From the NCBI GenBank assembly GCA_025451425.1, contig JANWKK010000031.1:1-9236 (forward strand): a DNA stretch of 9,236 bases. Direction: 5' to 3'. This document shows positions 1 through 6,320 of the stretch, one piece after another. This DNA comes from Gemmatimonadaceae bacterium (GTDB lineage: Bacteria; Gemmatimonadota; Gemmatimonadetes; Gemmatimonadales; Gemmatimonadaceae). Each line of letters opens with the position of its first letter. Positions within the stretch are counted from its first letter, which is position 1. The notes below the pieces were generated by a model. The model did no database searches and was not told the origin of the DNA. It saw nothing but the letters and a program-made list of their open reading frames with translations. Position numbers and translations under genes: made by a program.

Positions 1-134
1 ACCAGCCCTTTCCGAGTTATTGCTGGTTGAGGCGCGGAAGCTTACCGATAATCGATTGTGCAGCGATTGCATCGAGCAATTCTCTCGCGGCAGTAAAGCT
101 ATCGTCCCGCATCGTAGACACCGTAGACGACGAA

Positions 135-161
135 GGCCGGCCCCCCAGTCGGGGGCCGGCC
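135..161 (-). terminator. Strong GC hairpin after pilC, probable transcription terminator
   Basis: Two perfectly complementary 11-base arms (135-145 and 151-161, GGCCGGCCCCC with its complement) enclose a 5-base loop. It lies about 100 bases beyond the pilC stop codon, and no other gene is visible between them, so it is a natural end for the pil transcript. On the minus strand the bases after the stem read TTCGTCGTC, which is only mildly T-rich, so a classical U-tract is missing. On the plus strand the following bases are no better. It could also serve a plus-strand gene that ends left of the window, or act in both directions. The structure is seen directly; its role is inferred. Confidence 0.6.
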
Positions 162-264
162 CGTTCATAAATCGATTTAGACCAATAACCTGCGAGAGAC
201 TACGCTAGATGGAGACCGAATTTACGATATTGCTCCGATATCGGCAGTAGACAAGGCAGGTCCT

Positions 265-1461
265 CTAGTGCACCGCGTTGATCATATCGAATATCGGCAA
301 GTACATCGCCACCACCATTCCGCCGACGATGACTCCCAGGAACACGATCATGATCGGCTCCAACGCCGCGAGCAGTCCCGTAACCGCTGCGTCAACTTCC
401 TCATCGTAGAAGTCGGCGATCTTGGACAACATCTCGTCAAGTCCACCCGTCTGCTCACCGACTGATATCATCGAGATCACCATCGGCGGGAAGACCTTGC
501 TCTTGGCGAGTGGCTGCGCGATCGTGTCACCGCCGGCGATGCTCGCGCGGCTGGCCAGGATCGCGTCCTGACTTACGCGGTTGCCGGCAGTCTTTGCCGT
601 GATCTCGAGACCGTCAAGAATGCTCACGCCGGAGCTGATCAACGTTCCGAGCGTGCGCGTGAAGCGCGACACCGCGCTCTTCCGGAGCACGCCACCCAGA
701 ATGGGGAAGCGCAGCAGCAGGCGGTCGATGGTCAGTTTGCCGTTCGGAGTTGTGTAGTACTTCATCAGAAACATCACGGAACCTGCGATCACCGCGCCGA
801 ACAGCCACCAGTACGACTTGAGCAACTGCGATGCACCGATGACGATGCGTGTCGGCATCGGCAGCGCCAGTCCTACTGAGCCAAACAGGTTCTGGAAGAC
901 CGGGATGACGAACAGGAGCAGTGTCGTGACGGCGATGAACGCGACCGACATGATGACGCCGGGGTAGATCATCGCGCCCTTCACCTTGCGAATCAGGGCG
1001 TCGTTCTTTTCCATGAATGTCGCGAGACGCATGAGGATGGTGTCGAGAATACCACCGGCCTCACCGGCCGCCACCATGTTCACATACAATTCGCTGAAGG
1101 CCTTGGGATGTTTCCGCAGCGCATCGGCGAGCGTATGGCCACTCTCGACGTCGAACACCACCTCGCGCGTCACTGACGCGAGCGACGGGTTATCGGTCTG
1201 CTTGGATAGAATGTCCAATGCCTGCACGAGAGGCAGGCCGGAGTTGATCATGGTGGAAAACTGACGCGTGAAAATGACGATGTCGCGCGTCTTGATGCGT
1301 CCGAGCCGTTTGCGCTTCTTCTTCGACTCGTCCTCGATTTTGACGAGCGTAAGGCGCTGTCGGCGCAGCTGCGCGATGACGTCGTCCTTCGACGCCGCGT
1401 CGATCGTCGCTGACTTGAGCTCGCCGCCAGACGCGCGAGCGGTATATGCGAATGTTGGCAT
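265..1461 (-). CDS. pilC: PilC, type IV pilus inner-membrane platform protein
   Basis: This is the polytopic inner-membrane protein on which the PilB and PilT ATPases act to assemble and disassemble pilin subunits. The 398 residues match the usual PilC/GspF length of about 400. The two T2SSF repeats are clear: FTRQF...INSGLPL (about 64-78) with GEAGG (133-137), and FTRTL...ISSGVSIL (267-282) with GEQTGG (335-340). Hydrophobic segments lie near 168-189, 216-236 and 366-389, the standard three-segment layout. A very basic stretch, KKKRKR (47-52), precedes the first repeat. The ATG at 1461 follows the pilT stop by 3 bases and has a good Shine-Dalgarno site (AGAGG, 6-base spacing). PilC rather than GspF is chosen because pilT is adjacent and type II secretion systems lack a retraction ATPase. 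Confidence 0.95.
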   Translation of the reverse strand: MPTFAYTARASGGELKSATIDAASKDDVIAQLRRQRLTLVKIEDESKKKRKRLGRIKTRDIVIFTRQFSTMINSGLPLVQALDILSKQTDNPSLASVTREVVFDVESGHTLADALRKHPKAFSELYVNMVAAGEAGGILDTILMRLATFMEKNDALIRKVKGAMIYPGVIMSVAFIAVTTLLLFVIPVFQNLFGSVGLALPMPTRIVIGASQLLKSYWWLFGAVIAGSVMFLMKYYTTPNGKLTIDRLLLRFPILGGVLRKSAVSRFTRTLGTLISSGVSILDGLEITAKTAGNRVSQDAILASRASIAGGDTIAQPLAKSKVFPPMVISMISVGEQTGGLDEMLSKIADFYDEEVDAAVTGLLAALEPIMIVFLGVIVGGMVVAMYLPIFDMINAVH

Positions 1462-1464
1462 GCG

Positions 1465-2736
1465 CTACCTCTTGCCCCCACTTGTAGAGTAAGGCGTCTG
1501 TGCCGTGCCGCGTGTCGGTCCGTCCTTGCTCGGTTCACCGTCTGCATTAACGCCAGTCATGCGCATGAATTCCGCAGGGTCGCCGCTGACGCGAAGGCAT
1601 TCTTCCGCGGACACTTCGCGCGCCATGTAGAGCGCGTAAAGCGAGTCATTGAGCGTCTGCATTCCGTATTTCTTGCCGGACTGCATCGTTGAGTAGATCT
1701 GGTGCACCTTGTCGTCCCGAATCAGCGCGCGGACGGCCTGGTTCATCACGAGGACTTCCGCCGCCATCGCGCGTGTCTTGCCGCCGACTCGCTGCACGAG
1801 CGTCTGGCTCACGATGCCCTCGAGAACGAATGCGAGCTGCGCGCGCACCTGTGGCTGCTGGTGACTCGGGAAGACGTCGATGATTCGGTTGATTGCCTCG
1901 GCCGCTGAATTTGTGTGCAGCGTCGCGAAGGCAAGGTGACCTGTTTCAGCAATGGTGAGCGCCGCCTGGATAGTCTCGAGGTCGCGCATCTCGCCGATGA
2001 GTATGACGTCAGGATCTTCGCGCAGCGCGTACTTGAGCGCGGTCGCGAATGACTTGGTGTCGGTTCCGACTTCCCGCTGGTTGACGATGCAACCTTCGTG
2101 ACGGTGGATGAATTCGATCGGATCTTCGACAGTGATGATGTGGCCGTGGCGCTCGCGGTTGATCCTGTCGATCATCGCCGCAAGGGTCGTCGACTTTCCC
2201 GAGCCGGTTGGGCCGGTTACCAGAACGAGCCCGCGAGGGCGCTCCGCCATCTTTGCGACAGCCGCAGGAAGTTTCAGGTCATCGAAGGTGCGGACAGAGA
2301 ACGGGATCTGACGGAACACGATCGACACTGAGCCACGCTGCTTGAACACGTTGCCGCGAAAGCGCGCGAGACTCGCGAGCCCAAACGAAAAATCCAGCTC
2401 GTCGTCGATCTCGAATCGCTTCTTCTGCTGATCAGTAAGAACCGAATACGCCAGCTGGAGTGTTTCCTTCGGCGTGAGTGCGAGCGGATAGTGCGAGTCG
2501 GTAATGTCGCCGTTGATACGTAGCTTGGGACGAGTATTGCACACGATGTGCAGGTCCGATGCACCGCGCTCGATCATTTCCTCGAGCAGAGCACGAAGGC
2601 TGAGGTCCGGAGCGTGCGCCGGCGCTGGGTGTGGCACTCCACCGACGGCCGCATGCGATGCAGCGGCGCGACCGGGCTGTGGAGCCGGTGGCGCGGACGG
2701 GGCGGTCGAATTAGCGCTGGAAGCCGATGCGGTCAT
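1465..2736 (-). CDS. pilT: PilT, type IV pilus retraction ATPase
   Basis: This is the cytoplasmic hexameric ATPase that powers pilus retraction, hence twitching motility and DNA uptake. From the chosen ATG the protein has 423 residues. Visible motifs are RGASDLHI at the start of the PilT core (57-64), Walker A GPTGSGKS (175-182), the Asp-box region TVEDPIEF (202-209), Walker B DVILIGEMRD (243-252), the His box ATLHTN (271-276), and AVRALIRD (334-341), a variant of the AIRNLIRE motif specific to PilT. About 45 residues rich in Ala, Pro and Ser precede the core, and a short polar tail follows it, so the protein is longer than the usual 345-370. ATG 2736 was chosen because the longer reading from GTG 2829 overlaps pilB and adds residues unlike PilT. 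No strong Shine-Dalgarno site precedes either. PilU is less likely because there is only one such gene here. Confidence 0.95.
   Translation of the reverse strand: MTASASSANSTAPSAPPAPQPGRAAASHAAVGGVPHPAPAHAPDLSLRALLEEMIERGASDLHIVCNTRPKLRINGDITDSHYPLALTPKETLQLAYSVLTDQQKKRFEIDDELDFSFGLASLARFRGNVFKQRGSVSIVFRQIPFSVRTFDDLKLPAAVAKMAERPRGLVLVTGPTGSGKSTTLAAMIDRINRERHGHIITVEDPIEFIHRHEGCIVNQREVGTDTKSFATALKYALREDPDVILIGEMRDLETIQAALTIAETGHLAFATLHTNSAAEAINRIIDVFPSHQQPQVRAQLAFVLEGIVSQTLVQRVGGKTRAMAAEVLVMNQAVRALIRDDKVHQIYSTMQSGKKYGMQTLNDSLYALYMAREVSAEECLRVSGDPAEFMRMTGVNADGEPSKDGPTRGTAQTPYSTSGGKR
1468..1472 (-). promoter_or_regulatory. Ribosome binding site of pilC inside the pilT end
   Basis: The minus strand reads AAGAGGT just before TAGCGCATG, placing AGAGG six bases from the pilC ATG and within the last codons of pilT. 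It is the clearest Shine-Dalgarno site in the window. It supports the ATG at 1461 and suggests that pilC translation is coupled to pilT. Confidence 0.55.
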
Positions 2737-2812
2737 GTGATCTTGCGTTTGAGTGCGTTGCCCAGAACGCCGGGCGGCGGCATCTGGAAGGACGCCATGT
2801 ATAGTCGTTGCG

Positions 2813-4660
2813 TCACGCTGTGGTCTCACGGATCACTTGTTCAAGTGTCGTGATTCCCTTCAGGACCTTGAGCCAGCCATCCATGCGGAGGGTCAACATC
2901 CCTTCCCTGATTGCGAGCTCGCGAATGTCGTCGGCGTCGCCGTTCTTCATGATGATCTTGCGGAGCTCCTGAGTCACAAACATGACCTCGTAGAGGCCCT
3001 GTCGACCCTTGAGGCCGGTGCCGGCGCACATGTCACAGCCCTTGCCCTTGAAGAATGGCAACTCGCCGATCGTAGTATCGAGCGAGAGTCCCTTGAGGTG
3101 CGGGAGAGCCTCTGGTGTTGCGCGAGCCCGCGCGTCGTTCAACGACATCTCGGTGAAGCGTAGCTCACGCAACGTCGTGGTCGCCTTGACCTTGGCACCG
3201 GTCAACTCGAGATCGTCCGGGACGTACCGCGTGGTGCAGTTGGGACAGATTCGGCGCACGAGTCGCTGTGCAAGGATCAGATTCAGTGCACTGGCGACGT
3301 TGAAAGGCTCCAGACCCATGTCGAGCAGACGGGTAACTGTTTCCGGTGCGGAGTTGGTGTGCAGCGTGCTCATGACCAGGTGGCCGGTGAGCGCTGCCTT
3401 GATCGCGATGCTGCCCGTTTCGAGATCTCGAACCTCACCGACCATGATGATGTTCGGATCCTGTCGAAGGAATGCCTTCAGCGCGGCCGCGAAACTCATC
3501 CCGATCTCGGTGCGCACCTGCACCTGATTTATTCCGTAGAGATTGTACTCGACGGGATCCTCGGCTGTCATGATGTTCACGTCGACCGTATTCACCTTCG
3601 AGAGGGCGGAGTAGAGAGTGGTAGTCTTGCCCGACCCAGTAGGTCCGGTCACGAGCACCAGTCCGTACGGATTCTGCACCGCCTCCATCAATTCACGCTC
3701 GGCGCGCGGCTCGATTCCGAATGTTTCGAGATCGAGGGTAAGGTTTCCCTTGTCGAGAATACGTAAAACGACCTTTTCACCGAACAGCGTAGGAAGTGTC
3801 GACACGCGGAAATCGATCACCTTGCGACCGATCTTGAGCTTGATACGGCCATCCTGCGGGACGCGGCGCTCGGCGATGTTCAGGCCGGCCATGATCTTGA
3901 AACGCGAGATGAGTGCCGGTCGCATCTTGAACGGCGGCTTCATGACCTCGCGCAGCACGCCATCGACGCGGTAACGAACGCGCAGCTCTTTCTCGAAGCA
4001 CTCGAAATGAACGTCGGACGCACCCTTGTGAAGCGCGTCAGTGAGGATGGCGTTGATGAGTTTGACGACGGGCGCCTCGTTGACGGCGACGGTGAGCGCC
4101 GCTGCGGTCATCTCCTCCTGCTCTTCCTCCACCATCTCGACGTCTTCGTCGGCACCGAAATCGATGTCGTCGAGAAGATTTTCCATCCCGAGGTCCGGCA
4201 CTGCACCTTCGGGATACACGCGCTCTATCATCGTGCGCAGTGTGTATTCGCCTGCGATGACGGGGTAGATGTCGGAACGTGTGCGGAACTTGAGGTCGTC
4301 GATGACGCGAATGTTCGTCGGATCGGCCATCGCGACGTACAGCACACGACCCTCGCGCTTGAGCGGGAGCACCAGATGATGCACCGCAATCTCGGCGGGG
4401 ATCAGCCGGACAAGCGCCGGATCTATATCTGATTTGGTGAGGTCGACTGCCGGGATCTTGTACTGACGGGCGAGCAAACGCGTGAGCGCCAACTCCTCGA
4501 TGATCCCGAGCTTTACAAGGGTATAACCAAGACGACCGCCATTGCTGCGCTGTTCCTGAAGTGCTTGCGCGAGCTGTTCACGGGAGATGAGGCCCTCGGA
4601 TACGAGCAGATCGCCAATGCGTTCGCTGCTCTGCGCGACGGGCGCGACTGTCGTCGTCAT
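2813..4660 (-). CDS. pilB: PilB, type IV pilus extension ATPase with MshEN c-di-GMP domain
   Basis: This is the hexameric ATPase that drives pilus assembly through PilC. In the 615 residues, two copies of the MshEN motif (R-[IL]-G...G-[LI]-I...L...L..Q) lie at 14-37 and 43-66 with a 5-residue spacer, the arrangement known to bind cyclic di-GMP in MshE-type ATPases. An acidic linker (about 164-183) leads to the second N-terminal domain, with GASDVHFE at 213-220. Then come Walker A GPTGSGKT (339-346), the Asp box TAEDPVEY (365-372), Walker B IIMVGEVRD (404-412) and the His box STLHTN (431-436). A zinc site is formed by CPNC (472-475) and CDMC (542-545), separated by an unusually long 66-residue insert. 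The start overlaps the upstream gene's stop as ATGA, implying translational coupling. GspE is the alternative, but the adjacent pilT argues for a pilus. Confidence 0.95.
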   Translation of the reverse strand: MTTTVAPVAQSSERIGDLLVSEGLISREQLAQALQEQRSNGGRLGYTLVKLGIIEELALTRLLARQYKIPAVDLTKSDIDPALVRLIPAEIAVHHLVLPLKREGRVLYVAMADPTNIRVIDDLKFRTRSDIYPVIAGEYTLRTMIERVYPEGAVPDLGMENLLDDIDFGADEDVEMVEEEQEEMTAAALTVAVNEAPVVKLINAILTDALHKGASDVHFECFEKELRVRYRVDGVLREVMKPPFKMRPALISRFKIMAGLNIAERRVPQDGRIKLKIGRKVIDFRVSTLPTLFGEKVVLRILDKGNLTLDLETFGIEPRAERELMEAVQNPYGLVLVTGPTGSGKTTTLYSALSKVNTVDVNIMTAEDPVEYNLYGINQVQVRTEIGMSFAAALKAFLRQDPNIIMVGEVRDLETGSIAIKAALTGHLVMSTLHTNSAPETVTRLLDMGLEPFNVASALNLILAQRLVRRICPNCTTRYVPDDLELTGAKVKATTTLRELRFTEMSLNDARARATPEALPHLKGLSLDTTIGELPFFKGKGCDMCAGTGLKGRQGLYEVMFVTQELRKIIMKNGDADDIRELAIREGMLTLRMDGWLKVLKGITTLEQVIRETTA

Positions 4661-5157
4661 CGCGTCGTACCTGGCGGAACCGCGCGCGGGTCGATCACGG
4701 TGTTCCTGGGTCGTGGAACGCGGGAGAATGTCACTCGGGGTGCCAGTTTTCTCAAGGTACTTACGGTGAGGAATGGAACGCGTCGCAACTCATTCAACGA
4801 TCCGAATGGGCCAAACGAGTCTCGATCTGCAACGATAAGACGACCCATACCCTTTGGCAGCAATCCAAGTGCATCGATCTCAGCTACCGTGGCACGATCC
4901 AGGTCGACTATAGCGTTCGAGTCTCGGTTGATCTGACCTGATCTTGAAGCCGTAGTGGCTTTTCGGACAAGCGTTCGAGATCCGGAGGCGGACTTGCCGA
5001 CGCGTTTTCCGCCTGGGTTGGCTGAGTCGGTGACGTAGCTCCCGAAATCGGACTGTTTTGTCGCCTTTGTGCTCGATCGCCATACTCTGACGCCAGCACC
5101 GAGCATTGCAACAAGTCCGAAAAAGAGGAGCGCTTTTCGTTCGGCGGGAGTGGCCAT
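4657..5157 (-). CDS. Membrane-anchored helix-hairpin-helix protein, ComEA-like
   Basis: This 166-residue protein has a short N-terminus, one transmembrane segment (about 9-26), a basic, Ser-rich linker (27-80) and a C-terminal pair of helix-hairpin-helix units (84-143). The order VDLDRAT...IV..RD..GPFGSL.EL..V...TL..L.P.VT follows ComEA, the membrane-bound DNA receptor of natural transformation. However, both hairpin GxG signatures are lost: GLLP (98-101) and FLTV (129-132) stand where GIGP is expected, so DNA binding is doubtful. A structural role similar to the HhH domain of GspK is possible. The ATG at 5157 was chosen; a TTG at 5175 would add six residues, and neither has a clear Shine-Dalgarno site. 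An in-frame stop lies shortly upstream. The gene overlaps pilB by 4 bp, so it belongs to the pilus operon. Confidence 0.75.
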   Translation of the reverse strand: MATPAERKALLFFGLVAMLGAGVRVWRSSTKATKQSDFGSYVTDSANPGGKRVGKSASGSRTLVRKATTASRSGQINRDSNAIVDLDRATVAEIDALGLLPKGMGRLIVADRDSFGPFGSLNELRRVPFLTVSTLRKLAPRVTFSRVPRPRNTVIDPRAVPPGTTR

Positions 5158-5181
5158 GCTGGCAACATCCGACAAGACAAC

Positions 5182-5213
5182 GCGACGCGAGAGAGCAAGT
5201 CTCGTCGCGTCGC
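5182..5213 (-). repeat. Inverted repeat upstream of the ComEA-like gene
   Basis: Arms GCGACGCGA (5182-5190) and TCGCGTCGC (5205-5213) are perfectly complementary over 9 bases around a 14-base spacer, within which GAG and CTC can pair further. The 8-mer TCGCGTCG recurs at 5245-5252, 40 bases from its copy at 5205-5212. In the minus-strand transcript the hairpin lies just before the possible TTG start, followed by GTTGTCTTGTC. It may be an operator, an attenuator or a weak terminator separating the pilus operon from the genes before it. I see no convincing -35/-10 promoter in the 186-bp gap 5158-5343. Confidence 0.45.
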
Positions 5214-5281
5214 ATCAAATGACGACTGGGAACTGCCGCCGACGTCGCGTCGAACGCATCCGTTCGCCACCCGAAATTCAC

Positions 5282-5310
5282 CATGGATTCCCGCTTTCGC
5301 GGGAATGACG
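5282..5310 (-). repeat. Palindromic interspersed repeat, copy 1, after the cyclase gene
   Basis: On the minus strand this reads as an 8-bp stem, ATTCCCGC with GCGGGAAT, closed by a GAAA (GNRA-type) tetraloop, and flanked by CGTC and CCATG. It starts 33 bases after the stop codon of the cyclase gene. When translated, the element gives the tell-tale peptide VIPAKAGIH, a common mark of this widespread bacterial repeat in spurious ORFs. It matches copy 2 at 6282-6310 in 28 of 29 bases. It may stabilise or end the upstream transcript. Confidence 0.85.
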
Positions 5311-5343
5311 TTCGCGCGCTGGCGGGCCGTCATCATCCCCGCC

Positions 5344-6261
5344 CTATGGCCGATTCGTAACCAGCGCAGCGGCGACGTCGCCGACGATTCCGAGCGACTT
5401 GGCGGAGATTTTGTCCATGGTATCGGCCAGCGTGTGGTGGTAGTTCTCGGACGGTGATTCGTAATCGATGTCGATCACGTCGATCACACGCAGGCCGGCC
5501 TGCAGGAGGGGAATGTGGTCATCGGTGACGGCGTACTTGGGCTCGGGAATGAAGTACTGCGAGTAACCAAGATCGGCTGCGGTATTCCAGACGCGCGATA
5601 CGACTTCCGGTGCGCGGGCAACGGAATTCTGTTCCTGATAGATGTCGAGTTGCTTGTCGCCGATCATGTCGAACAGAACGCCGAATATCGGTTGATAGGC
5701 CGGTGATGGCAGATGCGAGGCGAAGTAGGTCGACCCGATGAGCACATCGACGTCAGGCGGTCCGAACGTTCCGTAATCCTCACCGTCGACGAAGAGCAGG
5801 TCGACGCCGACGTTTGGCGGCGTCTTCTTGAGAAGATCGCCAAGCGCGACAAACAGCCCGACGCCGGATGCACCATCGTTCGCGCCGAGTATCGGCTTGG
5901 TACGATTGGCGGGATTGGGATCGTTGTCCGCCACCGGTCTGGTATCCCAGTGTGTGAGATAGAGCACCCGATCGGTAGCAGTCGGGCGGAATCGTGCGAG
6001 GATGTTGCGCATGGGGATGCTGTCGCCGTTTGCGAGCTTGTGCATCCAGCGTTGTTCGATGACCGTATCGGCGCGCGTTCGCATTTGCGCGACGATCCAG
6101 TCGCCGGCCTTTTGCCAGCCGGCTGAGCCGGGAATTCTCGGGCCAAACGACACCTGAGTCGCGGCATAATTGTAGGCGGCCTGGCCGTCAAATCCCGTCG
6201 CCGATTTGTGGCCGCACGCGGTTACGGGAAGTATTGCAAGAAGAAGCAGCGATCGTTTCAT
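5344..6261 (-). CDS. M28-fold lipoprotein, probable glutaminyl-peptide cyclotransferase
   Basis: This 305-residue exported protein begins with a lipoprotein signal (MKRS, hydrophobic stretch, lipobox VTAC with Cys16), so it is probably anchored to a membrane facing the periplasm or the surface. The M28 zinc-peptidase fold is shown by THWDTR (103-108), GANDGASG (126-133), FVDGED (157-162) and FDMIGD (197-202). The C-terminal DDHIPLL (247-253) and YHHTLAD (274-280) resemble the corresponding parts of human glutaminyl cyclase more than a typical aminopeptidase. By that comparison, the single zinc would be held by D129, D162 and H276, with E161 as catalytic acid/base. Such enzymes convert N-terminal Gln into pyroglutamate. 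An aminopeptidase remains possible because H104 is retained. No Shine-Dalgarno site is visible before the ATG. The gene lies 59 bp after sprA and is bracketed by two repeat copies. Confidence 0.8.
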   Translation of the reverse strand: MKRSLLLLAILPVTACGHKSATGFDGQAAYNYAATQVSFGPRIPGSAGWQKAGDWIVAQMRTRADTVIEQRWMHKLANGDSIPMRNILARFRPTATDRVLYLTHWDTRPVADNDPNPANRTKPILGANDGASGVGLFVALGDLLKKTPPNVGVDLLFVDGEDYGTFGPPDVDVLIGSTYFASHLPSPAYQPIFGVLFDMIGDKQLDIYQEQNSVARAPEVVSRVWNTAADLGYSQYFIPEPKYAVTDDHIPLLQAGLRVIDVIDIDYESPSENYHHTLADTMDKISAKSLGIVGDVAAALVTNRP

Positions 6262-6281
6262 ATGATGGTTGAGACGGTTAA

Positions 6282-6310
6282 CATGGATTCCCGCTTTCGC
6301 GGGAAGGACG
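6282..6310 (-). repeat. Palindromic interspersed repeat, copy 2, after sprA
   Basis: This is the same element as at 5282-5310, in the same orientation, beginning exactly 1000 bases away. One base differs (G at 6306 for T at 5306), which breaks the outermost pair and leaves a 7-bp stem, TTCCCGC with GCGGGAA, around the GAAA loop on the minus strand. It starts 10 bases after the sprA stop and lies 20 bases before the cyclase ATG, so it fills most of the 59-bp gap. A 3'-end stabiliser or attenuator between the two genes is plausible. Confidence 0.85.
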
Positions 6311-6320
6311 GGAACGGCCC

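Noticed and set aside
17..112. A 31-codon minus-strand frame (begins MRDDSFTAAREL) just beyond the hairpin, followed by an AAAGG-like site at the window edge
   Set aside because: It is short, has no convincing ribosome site and shows only moderate GC at third positions. It could be a small gene before another gene, but the window does not allow a decision.
1..168. Minus-strand open frame from an ATG at 168 to the window edge
   Set aside because: It also crosses the hairpin and yields a low-complexity, Arg/Cys-rich sequence without recognisable motifs.
2..208. Plus-strand open frame at the left edge
   Set aside because: It runs straight through the strong hairpin, has an Arg-rich unnatural composition there, and resembles no known protein.
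225..243. 6-bp inverted repeat CGATAT / ATATCG after pilC
   Set aside because: It is too short and AT-rich to stand out, and the much stronger stem at 135-161 better explains termination.
2737..2829. Longer pilT start at GTG 2829
   Set aside because: It would overlap the pilB end by 17 bases and add residues not resembling PilT; the ATG at 2736 is preferred, though not proven.
4908..5336. A 142-codon minus-strand reading frame starting before the ComEA-like gene
   Set aside because: Its N-terminus contains VIPAKAGIH, which is the translated palindromic repeat, and the rest is another frame of the ComEA-like gene and its leader.
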